This document shows, piece after piece, positions 1 through 9,812 of a stretch of 64,000 nt of DNA. Source of the DNA: Streptococcus toyakuensis (GTDB taxonomy: Bacteria; Bacillota; Bacilli; Lactobacillales; Streptococcaceae); NCBI RefSeq assembly GCF_024346585.1, contig NZ_AP024523.1, positions 319,001 to 383,000 of the forward strand. The letters run 5' to 3'. The number at the start of each line of letters is the position of its first letter. The stretch's first letter is position 1. The notes beneath the pieces were generated by a model. The model was given only the letters and a program-made list of their open reading frames with translations, was not told the origin of the DNA and did not search any database. The translations under genes were made by a program, and so were the position numbers.

Positions 1-1725
1 GGCATTGAGGGTGTTTCTAAAGAAGCAGCCAAGTCAGCAGCTAAGAGTAATCAAAACGTGGTCCAACGTGTCATGACCACTCTGGCGGAAATCTTTACTC
101 CGATTATTCCAGCCTTGATTGTTGGTGGATTGATCCTCGGTTTTCGTAATGTCTTGGAAGGTGTCCATTGGTCTATGTTGGATGGTAAGACCATCACAGA
201 AACCTCTCAGTTTTGGGCAGGTGTCAATCACTTCCTCTGGTTGCCTGGTGAAGCTATCTTCCAGTTCTTACCAGTAGGGATTACTTGGTCTGTATCTCGT
301 AAGATGGGAACCAGCCAGATTTTAGGAATTGTGCTCGGAATCTGTTTGGTTTCTCCTCAGTTGCTTAATGCCTATGCGGTTGCTTCGACACCTGCATCAG
401 AAATTGCAGCAAACTGGGTTTGGAATTTTGGCTATTTTACTGTTAATCGTATCGGTTACCAAGCCCAAGTTATCCCAGCCTTGCTTGCAGGTTTGAGTCT
501 GTCTTATCTTGAAATTTTCTGGCGCAAGCATATCCCAGAAGTGATTTCTATGATTTTTGTACCTTTCTTGTCTTTAATTCCAGCCTTGATTTTGGCTCAT
601 ACTGTTTTGGGACCAATCGGTTGGACAATCGGGCAAGGACTTTCATCAGTTGTCTTGGCAGGATTAACTGGTCCTGTTAAATGGCTCTTCGGTGCAATTT
701 TTGGTGCCCTCTACGCTCCATTTGTCATTACAGGTCTGCACCATATGACCAATGCTATTGATACACAATTGATTGCAGATGCTGGTGGAACTGCCCTCTG
801 GCCTATGATTGCTCTTTCTAATATTGCCCAAGGTTCGGCCGTATTTGCTTACTATTTCATGCACCGTCATGATGAGCGTGAGGCTCAGGTTTCACTTCCT
901 GCCACTATTTCAGCCTATCTCGGTGTCACAGAACCAGCCCTCTTTGGGGTTAATGTAAAATATATTTATCCATTTGTAGCTGGAATGACTGGTTCAGCCC
1001 TTGCAGGCATGTTATCCGTTACTTTTAATGTGACTGCGGCTTCTATTGGTATCGGTGGTTTGCCAGGTATCCTCTCTATTCAACCTCAATACATGCTGCC
1101 ATTTGCAGGAACTATGCTAGTCGCTATTCTTGTTCCAATGCTCTTGACTTTCTTCTTCCGCAAGGCTGGTTTCTTTACAAAAACTGAGGATGATACAGAC
1201 TTGCAGGCAGAATTCGTTGCACAAGAAGAAGCAGAATTTGTGAGCCATGAACCAGTAGAACATACTCCAGTAGAAATTGTTAGCCCACTTGAAGGACAAG
1301 TAAAAGAACTAAGTCAAGCAACTGATCCAGTCTTTGCTTCAGGTGTCATGGGGCAAGGTCTGGTCATTGAACCAAGTCAAGGTGAGTTGACTTCTCCAGT
1401 CAATGGGACAGTTACGGTTCTTTTCCCTACCAAGCATGCCATCGGTATTGTCTCTGACGAGGGGGTGGAATTGCTCATTCACATCGGTATGGATACAGTA
1501 GGTCTGGATGGCAAAGGTTTTGAAAGTTTTGTAGCCCAAGGAGACCATGTCACAGTTGGTCAGAAACTGATTCGTTTTGATATGGATGTCATTAAGGCCG
1601 CAGGCCTGGTAACAGAAACTCCTGTTATCATCACCAACCAAGATGCTTATACAGCGACCATCACTGGAACTTATCCGACAACAATCCAAGCTGGAGAAGC
1701 TCTCATGGTCGCAACACGAATCTAA
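1..1725 (+). CDS. treB: PTS trehalose transporter, EIIC-EIIA part (5' truncated by window)
   Basis: Membrane permease of the phosphotransferase system that takes up trehalose and phosphorylates it to trehalose 6-phosphate. The frame is open from base 1, so the true start and the EIIB domain lie upstream of the window. The visible 574 residues hold a long multi-pass EIIC domain (glycine- and proline-rich membrane segments such as IPALIVGGLI and the GLHHMTNAID region). A C-terminal EIIA-Glc-like domain follows, with the phospho-acceptor motif LLIHIGMDTVGL (His near visible residue 494). The next gene is the trehalose-6-phosphate hydrolase, which supports trehalose over a generic glucoside substrate. 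Substrate assignment is by context and family resemblance. Confidence 0.93.
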   Translation, partial: GIEGVSKEAAKSAAKSNQNVVQRVMTTLAEIFTPIIPALIVGGLILGFRNVLEGVHWSMLDGKTITETSQFWAGVNHFLWLPGEAIFQFLPVGITWSVSRKMGTSQILGIVLGICLVSPQLLNAYAVASTPASEIAANWVWNFGYFTVNRIGYQAQVIPALLAGLSLSYLEIFWRKHIPEVISMIFVPFLSLIPALILAHTVLGPIGWTIGQGLSSVVLAGLTGPVKWLFGAIFGALYAPFVITGLHHMTNAIDTQLIADAGGTALWPMIALSNIAQGSAVFAYYFMHRHDEREAQVSLPATISAYLGVTEPALFGVNVKYIYPFVAGMTGSALAGMLSVTFNVTAASIGIGGLPGILSIQPQYMLPFAGTMLVAILVPMLLTFFFRKAGFFTKTEDDTDLQAEFVAQEEAEFVSHEPVEHTPVEIVSPLEGQVKELSQATDPVFASGVMGQGLVIEPSQGELTSPVNGTVTVLFPTKHAIGIVSDEGVELLIHIGMDTVGLDGKGFESFVAQGDHVTVGQKLIRFDMDVIKAAGLVTETPVIITNQDAYTATITGTYPTTIQAGEALMVATRI

Positions 1726-1741
1726 TCAAAATAGCACAAAT

Positions 1742-1769
1742 AGGGAAGGAAGACTGCTTCCTCCCTTTT
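1742..1769 (+). terminator. Hairpin between treB and treC
   Basis: AGGGAAGGAAG pairs with CTTCCTCCCT apart from one bulged A, around a short loop, and is followed by TTTT. With treC only 19 bases further on, it is probably a partial terminator or mRNA-processing hairpin that lowers treC expression relative to treB. Confidence 0.5.
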
Positions 1770-1788
1770 ATCAGAAAAGGAGAAACAG

Positions 1789-3414
1789 ATGACACTTGAT
1801 AAAGGAAAAGTAGTCTATCAAATCTATCCAAAATCTTACAAAGACACCACTGGCAATGGTATTGGGGACTTACGTGGAATTATCGAAAAAATCCCCTATC
1901 TAGCCAAGTTGGGCGTGGATATGGTCTGGCTCAATCCATTCTATCCAAGCCCTCAACGGGATAATGGTTACGATATTTCAGATTATATGGCAGTTGATCC
2001 TCTTTTTGGTGATATGGCTGATTTTGAGGAAATGGTGCGTGTCGGTCAAGAGCACAAGATTGTCTTTATGCTGGACATGGTACTCAATCATTGTTCGACA
2101 GAGCATGAATGGTTTCAGAAAGCCCTAGCTGGTGACAAGTATTATCAAGACTTTTTCTTCATCCAAGACCAACCAACAGACTGGCAGTCTAAGTTTGGTG
2201 GCTCTGCATGGGCGCCCTTTGGGAATACAGGGAAATACTACCTTCACCTCTTTGATGAGACCCAGGCTGATCTTAACTGGCGCAATCCCAATGTCCGTAA
2301 GGAGCTTTTCAAGGTTGTTAATTTTTGGCGCGATAAGGGTGTCAAAGGTTTCCGATTTGATGTGATCAATTTGATTGGCAAGGACGAGGTCTTAGTGGAT
2401 TGTCCTGAAAATGAAGGAAAGCCAGCTTACACAGACAAGCCCATCGTTCATGACTATTTGCGTATGATGAATCAAGCCACTTTTGGTTCCGACGATAGCT
2501 TTATGACAGTTGGGGAAATGTCTTCTACAACTATGGAAAATTGTGTCCTCTATTCATCGCCTGACCGTCAGGAATTATCCATGACATTTAATTTTCATCA
2601 CCTCAAGGTGGACTACAAAGATGGACAAAAGTGGACCTTGGCTCCCTTTGATTTTGAAGAGTTGAAAAGTCTTTATCATAGCTGGTGCAAGGAGATGAGT
2701 GATAAAGATGGGTGGAGCGCTCTCTTCTGGAACAATCACGACCAACCACGCGCTTTAAACCGTTTTGTCGATATTCAGAACTTTCGCAAGGAAGGGGCTA
2801 CCATGCTAGCAGCCAGCATTCACCTGTCACGTGGAACACCTTATATTTATATGGGCGAGGAAATCGGAATGGTTGACCCAGACTATGATTCCATGGCTGA
2901 CTATGTGGATGTCGAGTCCATCAATGCCTATCAGATGCTCTTAGAAGAAGGGAAGAGTCAGGAAGAAGCCTTCCAGATTATTCAGGCTAAGTCGCGTGAT
3001 AATTCACGAATTCCCATGCAGTGGGATGCTTCGGAAAATGCAGGATTTACAGTAGGGACACCTTGGCTCAAGGCAGGAAAATCCTCCCCTCACATCAATG
3101 TAGAAAATGAAATCCAAGGCCCGATTTTCACCTTCTACCAAGACTTGATTCGACTTCGTAAAGAAATGCCTATCATCTCAGAAGGAAGTTACAAACCAGC
3201 TTTTGAAGACAGTCAGCAAGTCTACGCTTTTGAACGCCAGCATGAGGATCAAAAGTTACTAGTGCTCAATAATTTTTATGCCACAGAAGTGGAAATCGAC
3301 TTATCAGTAGCCTACCAAAATGGACGAATTTTGATTTCAAACTATGAAGATGCAGAAGTGTCTGAAAAAATTCTACTCAAACCTTATCAAACACTGGCTA
3401 TCCATGTAAATTAA
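1789..3414 (+). CDS. treC: Trehalose-6-phosphate hydrolase (GH13)
   Basis: Cytoplasmic alpha-phosphotrehalase that splits trehalose 6-phosphate, delivered by the preceding PTS, into glucose and glucose 6-phosphate. The 541 residues are normal for the family. GH13 landmarks are present: VYQIYPKSYKDT at the N terminus, the nucleophile region GFRFDVINLIG, the acid/base region VGEMSSTT and the late NNHDQPR motif with its conserved His-Asp. The start follows an AAAGGAG site by six bases. GH13 oligo-1,6-glucosidases (DexB/MalL type) look very similar, so the name rests partly on linkage to treB. Confidence 0.93.
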   Translation: MTLDKGKVVYQIYPKSYKDTTGNGIGDLRGIIEKIPYLAKLGVDMVWLNPFYPSPQRDNGYDISDYMAVDPLFGDMADFEEMVRVGQEHKIVFMLDMVLNHCSTEHEWFQKALAGDKYYQDFFFIQDQPTDWQSKFGGSAWAPFGNTGKYYLHLFDETQADLNWRNPNVRKELFKVVNFWRDKGVKGFRFDVINLIGKDEVLVDCPENEGKPAYTDKPIVHDYLRMMNQATFGSDDSFMTVGEMSSTTMENCVLYSSPDRQELSMTFNFHHLKVDYKDGQKWTLAPFDFEELKSLYHSWCKEMSDKDGWSALFWNNHDQPRALNRFVDIQNFRKEGATMLAASIHLSRGTPYIYMGEEIGMVDPDYDSMADYVDVESINAYQMLLEEGKSQEEAFQIIQAKSRDNSRIPMQWDASENAGFTVGTPWLKAGKSSPHINVENEIQGPIFTFYQDLIRLRKEMPIISEGSYKPAFEDSQQVYAFERQHEDQKLLVLNNFYATEVEIDLSVAYQNGRILISNYEDAEVSEKILLKPYQTLAIHVN

Positions 3415-3513
3415 ACTCAGTAAGGAGCTCTCTTTCGCAGAAAAGCAGGGTTCTTTTTGCTGTCTATTCCCTCCCTGAAAGCGTAAAACAAACTGGTCAG
3501 GGTGGCTAGTTTG

Positions 3514-3522
3514 TGGTATAAT
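3514..3522 (+). promoter_or_regulatory. Extended -10 promoter for the UPF0154 gene
   Basis: TGgTATAAT is an extended -10 of the kind common in streptococci, about 30 bases before the start codon. No good -35 is visible, as is usual for extended -10 promoters. Confidence 0.6.
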
Positions 3523-3552
3523 GAAAGAGACTTAAAAAGAAACAGGAGAAAT

Positions 3553-3804
3553 ATGATGGATTTACTTTTAGCAATTGTATTGATTGTGCTAGCTTTTCTA
3601 GGAGGAGCTCTTGGAGGAATGTACTTGATTCGTAAGCAAATTGAAAAAGAATTCGCTGACAACCCACGTTTGAATGCTGAAGCAGTTCGTACTCTTTTGA
3701 GTGCAAATGGTCAAAAACCAAGCGAAGCTAAGGTACAACAAGTTTACCACCAAATCATCCGCCAACAAAAAGCAGCCCTTGCTAACAATAAAAAGAAAAA
3801 ATAA
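3553..3804 (+). CDS. UPF0154 (YneF-like) small membrane protein
   Basis: Small protein of 83 residues with one N-terminal membrane helix ([19 protein letters not shown]) and a basic cytoplasmic tail ending in a lysine run. This matches the UPF0154/YneF family, conserved in Firmicutes without a firm function. The start at 3553 has AGGAG four bases upstream; ATG at 3556 is equally possible. A longer frame reaching back to 3502 would run through the promoter and is not credible. It stands alone between treC and racE. Confidence 0.85.
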   Translation: MMDLLLAIVLIVLAFLGGALGGMYLIRKQIEKEFADNPRLNAEAVRTLLSANGQKPSEAKVQQVYHQIIRQQKAALANNKKKK

Positions 3805-3812
3805 ATAAGGAA

Positions 3813-3838
3813 AAGTCTGGGATGAAAGTTCCAGACTT
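3813..3838. terminator. Hairpin downstream of the UPF0154 gene
   Basis: AAGTCTGG and CCAGACTT form an 8-bp stem around a 10-base loop just after the stop codon. No long T run follows, so it may be a weak terminator or a 3'-end stabiliser. The rest of the gap up to racE at 4005 holds nothing I recognise. Confidence 0.4.
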
Positions 3839-4004
3839 CTCACTATGTTGGCTAAGGGTTTAGGGATGAGACTTTTTCCTTGCATTCTATTGATATTTGA
3901 TTATGATTAAGAGAGATAGTTGTTGATGAAGTTGTTCTTCAGTTCATAAAGACAAGTAATCATAATGAACTATCAATCAGAAAAAAGACTAGAAAGAAGA
4001 CTGT

Positions 4005-4799
4005 ATGGATAATCGACCAATTGGTTTTTTGGATTCGGGTGTCGGGGGCTTGACCGTTGTGCGCGAGCTCATGCGCCAGCTTCCCCATGAAGAAATCGTC
4101 TATATTGGAGATTCGGCACGGGCGCCCTATGGTCCCCGTCCTGCTGAGCAAATTCGTGAATATACTTGGCAGTTGGTCAACTTTCTCTTGACCAAGGATG
4201 TCAAGATGATTGTCATTGCTTGTAATACTGCGACTGCGGTCGTCTGGGAAGAAATCAAGGCTCAACTAGATATTCCGGTCTTGGGTGTGATTTTGCCAGG
4301 AGCTTCAGCAGCCATCAAGTCCAGCCAAGGTGGGAAAATCGGAGTGATTGGAACACCCATGACGGTACAATCAGACATCTACCGTCAGAAAATCCATGAT
4401 TTGGATCCGGACTTACAGGTGGAGAGTTTGGCCTGTCCCAAGTTTGCTCCTTTGGTGGAGTCTGGGGCTCTGTCAACCAGTGTCACTAAGAAAGTAGTTT
4501 ATGAAACCCTACGTCCCTTGGTTGGAAAGGTGGATAGCCTGATTTTGGGTTGTACCCATTATCCACTGCTCAGGCCTATTATTCAAAATGTCATGGGACC
4601 AAAAGTTCAGCTCATCGATAGTGGGGCAGAGTGTGTACGGGACATTTCAGTCTTACTCAATTATTTTGAAATCAATCGTGGTCGCGATGCTGGAACACTT
4701 CATCACCGTTTTTACACAACAGCCAGCAGCCAAAGTTTTGCACAAATTGGTGAAGAATGGCTGGAAAAAGAGATTCATGTGGAGCATGTAGAATTATGA
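4005..4799 (+). CDS. murI: Glutamate racemase
   Basis: Interconverts L- and D-glutamate, supplying D-Glu for peptidoglycan. The 264 residues include the N-terminal [13 protein letters not shown] loop and the two catalytic cysteine motifs, ACNTATA (Cys73) and GCTHYPLL (Cys183). Often called racE in streptococci. It is the first gene of a tightly packed run: its TGA overlaps the ATG of the next gene (ATGA), suggesting translational coupling. Position and length are normal and I see nothing unusual. Confidence 0.96.
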   Translation: MDNRPIGFLDSGVGGLTVVRELMRQLPHEEIVYIGDSARAPYGPRPAEQIREYTWQLVNFLLTKDVKMIVIACNTATAVVWEEIKAQLDIPVLGVILPGASAAIKSSQGGKIGVIGTPMTVQSDIYRQKIHDLDPDLQVESLACPKFAPLVESGALSTSVTKKVVYETLRPLVGKVDSLILGCTHYPLLRPIIQNVMGPKVQLIDSGAECVRDISVLLNYFEINRGRDAGTLHHRFYTTASSQSFAQIGEEWLEKEIHVEHVEL

Positions 4800-5767
4800 C
4801 AAATAAAATTTATGAATATAAGGATGAACAGGACTGGTATGTCGGGTCCTATGGTATTTTTGGTGGCGTCCGGACGTTGACGGATGATGACTTGGATTTT
4901 CCTCTATTGGAGTTTGCTCAAAGATTTCGAGATGAGGATCGAGGTTTTCCTGTTTCTGTTACTGTTTTACGCTATGGTTCTCTCTATCGTTTATTGTCTT
5001 TTGTGGTAGATATCCTTAACCAAGAAATGGGACGAAATGTGGAAGTCATCCAACGTCAGGGGGCTCTGCTCTTGGTTGAAAATGGGCAACTCCTGCATGT
5101 AGAATTGCCTAAAGAAGGGGTCAATGTTCATGATTTCTTTGAGACAAGTAAGGTGAGAGAAACCTTATTGATTGCGACTCGTAACGAAGGCAAGACCAAG
5201 GAATTCCGAGCTATATTTGACAAGCTAGGCTACGATGTGGAAAATCTCAATGACTATCCTGACTTGCCTGAAGTAGCAGAAACAGGCATGACCTTCGAAG
5301 AAAATGCCCGTCTCAAGGCAGAAACTATTTCTCAATTAACGGGCAAGATGGTTCTGGCAGATGATTCTGGACTTAAAGTCGATGTCCTTGGCGGCTTGCC
5401 AGGCGTCTGGTCAGCTCGTTTCGCAGGTGTGGGAGCAACTGACCGTGAAAACAATGCCAAGCTCTTGCACGAATTGGCCATGGTCTTTGAACTCAAGGAC
5501 CGCTCGGCTCAATTCCATACAACCCTAGTCGTAGCCAGTCCAAACAAGGAAAGTTTGGTTGTTGAAGCAGACTGGCCTGGCTACATTAACTTTGAACCTA
5601 AGGGTGAAAATGGATTTGGCTATGATCCTCTCTTCCTTGTAGGAGAGACAGGTAAGTCATCAGCTGAATTAACCCTTGAAGAAAAAAATAGCCAATCTCA
5701 CCGCGCCTTAGCCGTTAAGAAACTTTTGGAGGTATTTCCATCATGGCAAAGCAAACCATCATTGTAA
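4796..5767 (+). CDS. rdgB: XTP/dITP diphosphatase with an N-terminal extension
   Basis: Housecleaning pyrophosphatase of the Ham1/RdgB family that removes non-canonical purine triphosphates such as dITP and XTP. The catalytic part begins near residue 124 with [12 protein letters not shown] and carries [10 protein letters not shown] and the terminal [12 protein letters not shown] motif. The first 120 or so residues are an additional domain absent from the roughly 200-residue classical enzymes; streptococcal homologues commonly carry it. The start at 4796 (323 residues) is the ATGA overlap with racE; an upstream in-frame start at 4757 would add residues inside racE and is less likely. Confidence 0.92.
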   Translation: MTNKIYEYKDEQDWYVGSYGIFGGVRTLTDDDLDFPLLEFAQRFRDEDRGFPVSVTVLRYGSLYRLLSFVVDILNQEMGRNVEVIQRQGALLLVENGQLLHVELPKEGVNVHDFFETSKVRETLLIATRNEGKTKEFRAIFDKLGYDVENLNDYPDLPEVAETGMTFEENARLKAETISQLTGKMVLADDSGLKVDVLGGLPGVWSARFAGVGATDRENNAKLLHELAMVFELKDRSAQFHTTLVVASPNKESLVVEADWPGYINFEPKGENGFGYDPLFLVGETGKSSAELTLEEKNSQSHRALAVKKLLEVFPSWQSKPSL

Positions 5768-6264
5768 TGAGCGATTCTCATGGCGATAGCTTGATTGTGG
5801 AAGAAATCCGTGATCGCTATGTGGGCAAAGTTGACGCCGTTTTTCATAACGGCGATTCTGAACTACGTCCTGATTCTCCCCTTTGGGAAGGCATCCGTGT
5901 TGTTAAAGGGAACATGGACTTTTACGCCGGCTACCCAGAACGTTTGGTGACCGAGCTTGGTTCGACCAAGATTATCCAAACCCATGGTCACTTGTTTGAC
6001 ATCAATTTCAACTTTCAAAAGTTGGACTACTGGGCTCAGGAAGAAGAGGCCGATATCTGTCTCTATGGTCACTTGCATGTGCCAAATGCTTGGATGGAAG
6101 GAAAGACCCTCTTTCTAAATCCAGGTTCTATCAGTCAACCACGTGGGACCATCAGAGAATGTCTCTATGCTCGTGTGGAAATTGATGACAGTTATTTCAA
6201 AGTCGACTTTTTGACACGAGATCATGAGGTGTATCCGGGCTTGTCCAAGGAGTTTAGCCGATGA
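5743..6264 (+). CDS. YfcE/MJ0936-family metallophosphoesterase
   Basis: Predicted cytoplasmic phosphodiesterase of 173 residues with the complete calcineurin-like metal-binding set in order: MSDSHGD, HNGDSE, VKGNMD, THGH and YGHLHVP. Family members hydrolyse phosphodiester model substrates in a Mn-dependent way; the natural substrate here is unknown. It overlaps the end of rdgB by 25 bases and the next start by four bases, so it is clearly part of the operon. Confidence 0.9.
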   Translation: MAKQTIIVMSDSHGDSLIVEEIRDRYVGKVDAVFHNGDSELRPDSPLWEGIRVVKGNMDFYAGYPERLVTELGSTKIIQTHGHLFDINFNFQKLDYWAQEEEADICLYGHLHVPNAWMEGKTLFLNPGSISQPRGTIRECLYARVEIDDSYFKVDFLTRDHEVYPGLSKEFSR

Positions 6265-6722
6265 TTGCCAAGGAGTTTGAGACTTTCTTGTTGGGGCAAG
6301 AAGAAACTTTTTTGACTCCTGCTAAAAATCTAGCCGTTTTGATTGATACCCACAATGCAGATCACGCGACCCTCTTGCTCAGTCAGATGACCTATACCCG
6401 TGTTCCTGTTGTGACAGATGAAAAACAGTTTGTTGGGACGATTGGGCTCAGAGATATTATGGCTTATCAGATGGAGCATGACTTGAGTCAAGAAATCATG
6501 GCAGATACGGATATCGTTCATATGACGAGAACGGACGTAACGGTTGTTTCGCCTGATTTTACCATTACGGAGGTCTTGCACAAGTTGGTAGATGAGTCCT
6601 TCTTGCCGGTTGTGGATGCGTCTGGTATTTTCCAAGGGATTATCACGCGCAAGTCTATCCTCAAGGCAGTGAATGCCCTCTTGCATGACTTTAGTAAGGA
6701 ATATGAGATTCGATGCAAATGA
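6261..6722 (+). CDS. cbpB: CBS-pair protein, CbpB/DarB-like c-di-AMP receptor
   Basis: 153-residue protein made of two CBS motifs: residues about 15-75 with TYTRVPVVTDEKQFVGTIGL, and about 85-145 with FLPVVDASGIFQGIITRKSI. The layout matches stand-alone CBS proteins of the CbpB/DarB group, which bind cyclic di-AMP and, in the best-studied relatives, signal to (p)ppGpp synthetase. The binding function is inferred from the family. Start overlaps the preceding stop (ATGA) and the end overlaps the next gene by ten bases. Confidence 0.82.
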   Translation: MIAKEFETFLLGQEETFLTPAKNLAVLIDTHNADHATLLLSQMTYTRVPVVTDEKQFVGTIGLRDIMAYQMEHDLSQEIMADTDIVHMTRTDVTVVSPDFTITEVLHKLVDESFLPVVDASGIFQGIITRKSILKAVNALLHDFSKEYEIRCK

Positions 6723-7453
6723 GAGACAGGATTTCAGCCTTTTTAGAGGAAAAGCAGGGCTTATCTGCCAATTCTAAGCAGTCATATAAGTATGATTTAG
6801 AACAGTTTTTAGATTTGGTAGGTGAGCGGATTTCTGAGACCAGTCTCAAGATTTACCAAGCCCAGCTAGTCAATCTAAAAATCAGCGTCCAGAAGCGAAA
6901 GATTTCGGCCTGTAACCAATTTCTCTACTTTCTCTATCAAAAAGGAGAAGTGGATAGTTTTTACCGCTTGGAATTAGCTAAACAAGCTGAAAAGAAGACA
7001 GAAAAGCCAGAAATTTTAGATCTAGACTCTTTTTGGCAGGAAAGTGCCTATCCAGAGGGCCGTTTACTGGCTCTTCTTATCCTAGAAATGGGGCTCTTGC
7101 CGAGTGAGATTTTGGCTCTCAAGGTTGCAGATATCAATCTGGATTTTCAGGTGTTGCGAATCAAGAAGGCTTCCCAACAGAGGATTGTCACCATTCCTAC
7201 GACCTTACTGTCAGAATTGGAACCCTTGATGGCCCAGACCTACCTCTTTGAAAGGGCAGGGAAAGCCTATTCTCGTCAGTGGGCCTTTCGTCAGTTAGAA
7301 GCTTTTGTCAAGGAGAAAGGTTTTCCAGCCTTATCAGCCCAAGCCTTGCGGGAACAGTTCATTCTACGACAAATTGAAAACAAGGTCGATTTGTACGAAA
7401 TTGCAAAAAAATTAGGATTAAAAACAGTCCTCACCTTAGAAAAATATAGATAA
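6713..7453 (+). CDS. XerD-like protein, degenerate tyrosine recombinase
   Basis: 246 residues with the fold layout of a tyrosine recombinase: an N-terminal SAM-like core-binding part ([19 protein letters not shown]) and a catalytic-type C-terminal half. Key catalytic residues are altered. The usual GLRxSE arginine motif reads GLLPSEI, and the usual HxLRH motif reads SAQALREQF. Only the last arginine and the terminal tyrosine (LEKYR) remain. This fits the streptococcal XerD-like group, which is known not to act at dif (XerS does). Its gene sits directly before scpA with a one-base overlap, hinting at a structural chromosome-related role. Confidence 0.85.
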   Translation: MQMRDRISAFLEEKQGLSANSKQSYKYDLEQFLDLVGERISETSLKIYQAQLVNLKISVQKRKISACNQFLYFLYQKGEVDSFYRLELAKQAEKKTEKPEILDLDSFWQESAYPEGRLLALLILEMGLLPSEILALKVADINLDFQVLRIKKASQQRIVTIPTTLLSELEPLMAQTYLFERAGKAYSRQWAFRQLEAFVKEKGFPALSAQALREQFILRQIENKVDLYEIAKKLGLKTVLTLEKYR

Positions 7454-8181
7454 TGGATATTAAATTAAAAGATTTTGAAGGGCCCCTGGACTTGCTCTTG
7501 CACCTGGTTTCTAAGTACCAGATGGATATCTACGATGTGCCTATTACAGAAGTCATCGAACAGTATCTAGCCTATGTCTCAACCCTGCAGGCCATGCGTC
7601 TGGAAGTGACGGGTGAGTACATGGTTATGGCCAGTCAGCTCATGCTGATCAAGAGCCGCAAGCTCTTGCCAAAGGTAGCAGAAGTGACAGACTTGGAGGA
7701 TGACCTAGAGCAGGATCTTCTCTCTCAAATCGAAGAATACCGCAAATTCAAGCTCTTGGGTGAGCACTTGGAAGCCAAGCACCAAGATCGGGCCCAGTAT
7801 TATTCCAAAGCGCCGACAGAGTTGATTTACGAAGATGCGGAGCTCGTGCATGACAAGACGACCATTGACCTCTTCTTGGCTTTTTCAAATATCCTAGCCA
7901 AGAAAAAAGAGGAGTTTGAACAGAATCATACGACTATCCTGCGGGATGAGTATAAGATTGAGGACATGATGGTTATCGTGAAAGAGTCCTTGGCTGGACG
8001 AGACCAATTGTGCTTGCAGGATTTGTTCAAGGAAGCCCAGAATGTCCAAGAGGTCATCACCCTCTTTTTAGCAACCCTAGAGTTAATCAAAACCCAGGAA
8101 CTAATCCTCGTGCAAGAGGAGAGTTTCGGAGATATCTATCTCATGGAAAAGAAGGAAGAAAGTCAAGTAGCCCAAAGCTAG
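7453..8181 (+). CDS. scpA: Segregation and condensation protein A (kleisin)
   Basis: Kleisin subunit that bridges SMC heads and binds ScpB in the condensin-like complex that organises and segregates chromosomes. It is 242 residues long, with the family start [16 protein letters not shown], a central charged coiled region ([23 protein letters not shown]) and a C-terminal winged-helix part. The start overlaps the last base of the XerD-like stop. scpB follows after 18 bases, the standard pairing. Confidence 0.96.
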   Translation: MDIKLKDFEGPLDLLLHLVSKYQMDIYDVPITEVIEQYLAYVSTLQAMRLEVTGEYMVMASQLMLIKSRKLLPKVAEVTDLEDDLEQDLLSQIEEYRKFKLLGEHLEAKHQDRAQYYSKAPTELIYEDAELVHDKTTIDLFLAFSNILAKKKEEFEQNHTTILRDEYKIEDMMVIVKESLAGRDQLCLQDLFKEAQNVQEVITLFLATLELIKTQELILVQEESFGDIYLMEKKEESQVAQS

Positions 8182-8199
8182 ACTTGATAGAGAGGAAAG

Positions 8200-8769
8200 A
8201 TGAGTACTTTAGCAAAAATAGAAGCGCTCTTGTTTGTAGCGGGTGAAGATGGGATTCGGGTCCGCCAGTTAGCTGAACTCCTCTCTCTGCCACCGACAGG
8301 CATCCAACAGAGTTTAGAAAAATTATCCCAGAAGTATGAAAAGGCCCCAGATTCCAGTTTGGCTCTGATTGAGACAGGGGGTGCTTATAGATTGGTGACC
8401 AAGCCTCAGTTTTCAGAGATTTTGAAGGACTATTCTAAAGCGCCCATCAACCAGAGTTTATCTCGGGCTGCCCTTGAGACCTTGTCCATCATTGCTTACA
8501 AACAGCCCATCACACGGATAGAGATTGATGCCATCCGTGGGGTCAATTCGAGTGGGGCTTTGGCAAAGTTGCAGGCATTTGATTTGATACGAGAAGACGG
8601 GAAAAAAGAAGTGTTGGGTCGTCCCAACCTCTATGTGACTACAGATTATTTCCTAGATTACATGGGGATAAATCATTTGGAAGAATTACCAGTGATTGAT
8701 GAGCTTGAGATTCAAGCCCAAGAAAGCCAATTATTTGGTGAAAGGATAGAAGAAGATGAGAATCAATAA
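8200..8769 (+). CDS. scpB: Segregation and condensation protein B
   Basis: 189-residue partner of ScpA and SMC, built of two winged-helix domains. Recognisable segments are [20 protein letters not shown] at the start and the conserved [20 protein letters not shown] and [16 protein letters not shown] stretches. A GAGAGGAAAG ribosome site precedes the ATG. The 3' end overlaps rluB by 14 bases. Confidence 0.96.
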   Translation: MSTLAKIEALLFVAGEDGIRVRQLAELLSLPPTGIQQSLEKLSQKYEKAPDSSLALIETGGAYRLVTKPQFSEILKDYSKAPINQSLSRAALETLSIIAYKQPITRIEIDAIRGVNSSGALAKLQAFDLIREDGKKEVLGRPNLYVTTDYFLDYMGINHLEELPVIDELEIQAQESQLFGERIEEDENQ

Positions 8770-9478
8770 GTATATTGCCCACGCAGGTGTGGCCAGTAGG
8801 AGAAAAGCAGAAGAGTTGATCAAGCAAGGATTGGTGACGGTTAACGGCCAAGTGGTGCGTGAACTCGCAACGACCATCAAGTCAGGCGACAAGGTCGAAG
8901 TTGAAGGTCAACCTATCTACAATGAAGAAAAGGTCTACTATCTGCTTAACAAACCACGCGGTGTCATTTCCAGTGTGACAGATGACAAGGGCCGCAAGAC
9001 GGTTGTCGACCTCTTGCCCAATGTCAAAGAGCGCATCTACCCTGTAGGTCGTTTGGACTGGGATACATCAGGAGTTTTGATTTTGACCAATGATGGAGAC
9101 TTTACGGATGAAATGATTCACCCCCGTAATGAAATTGATAAGGTCTATGTCGCGCGTGTTAAAGGTGTGGCCAATAAGGACAATCTCCGCCCCTTGACCC
9201 GTGGACTTGAGATTGATGGCAAGAAAACCAAGCCAGCTGTTTATGAAATTCTCAAAGTGGACCCAGTTAAAAATCGCTCTGTGGTGCAGTTGACTATCCA
9301 TGAAGGGCGTAACCATCAGGTTAAAAAAATGTTTGAAGCTGTTGGTCTTCAAGTGGACAAGTTGTCGCGTACACGTTTTGGGCACCTAGACTTGACAGGC
9401 CTTCGTCCAGGTGAATCCCGTCGTCTGAATAAAAAAGAAATCAGCCAACTACACACCATGGCTGTAACCAAGAAATAA
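8756..9478 (+). CDS. rluB: 23S rRNA pseudouridine synthase, RluB/RsuA family
   Basis: 240 residues. An N-terminal S4 RNA-binding domain ([20 protein letters not shown]) is followed by the RsuA-type catalytic domain with catalytic Asp in [17 protein letters not shown]. It converts a specific uridine in rRNA to pseudouridine; by position next to scpAB in Firmicutes it is the RluB type acting on 23S rRNA. Exact target base is inferred from the family. Confidence 0.92.
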   Translation: MRINKYIAHAGVASRRKAEELIKQGLVTVNGQVVRELATTIKSGDKVEVEGQPIYNEEKVYYLLNKPRGVISSVTDDKGRKTVVDLLPNVKERIYPVGRLDWDTSGVLILTNDGDFTDEMIHPRNEIDKVYVARVKGVANKDNLRPLTRGLEIDGKKTKPAVYEILKVDPVKNRSVVQLTIHEGRNHQVKKMFEAVGLQVDKLSRTRFGHLDLTGLRPGESRRLNKKEISQLHTMAVTKK

Positions 9479-9720
9479 TGAAACGAATCTTAATAGCGCC
9501 AGTACGCTTTTACCAACGTTTTATCTCGCCAGCCTTTCCACCCTCTTGTCGCTTTGAGCCGACTTGTTCCAACTATATGATTCAGGCTATTGAAAAACAT
9601 GGCTTTAAGGGTGTCTTGATGGGTTTGGCTCGGATTTTACGTTGTCATCCCTGGTCTAAAACAGGCAAGGACCCCGTCCCAGACCATTTTTCCCTCAAAC
9701 GGAATCAAGAAGAAAAATGA
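9478..9720 (+). CDS. yidD: Membrane protein insertion efficiency factor YidD
   Basis: 80 residues with the family signature [20 protein letters not shown] followed by CSNYM and the histidine-cysteine segment LRCHPW. YidD is a small membrane-associated protein that assists YidC-dependent insertion. Its ATG shares one base with the rluB stop. It is the last gene of the racE-yidD run; a terminator, now split by an insertion sequence, follows. Confidence 0.94.
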   Translation: MKRILIAPVRFYQRFISPAFPPSCRFEPTCSNYMIQAIEKHGFKGVLMGLARILRCHPWSKTGKDPVPDHFSLKRNQEEK

Positions 9721-9746
9721 GGCTAGGTAAAAATATTTTAGTGAAA

Positions 9747-9767
9747 TGATAAAAACGCATCCTATCA
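9747..9767. terminator. Left arm of a terminator hairpin split by the IS element
   Basis: This arm (TGATAAAAACGCATCCTATC plus A) is the inverted complement of 11221-11240, apart from one extra A. Without the insertion sequence and one copy of its ACT duplication, the two arms would face each other across a 14-base loop, forming a bidirectional terminator between yidD and piuA, which converge here. The insertion lies exactly in that loop. Confidence 0.8.
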
Positions 9768-9812
9768 GGTTTGAGTGAACTTGTACTGACCCCAAAAAGT
9801 TAGACAATTAAT

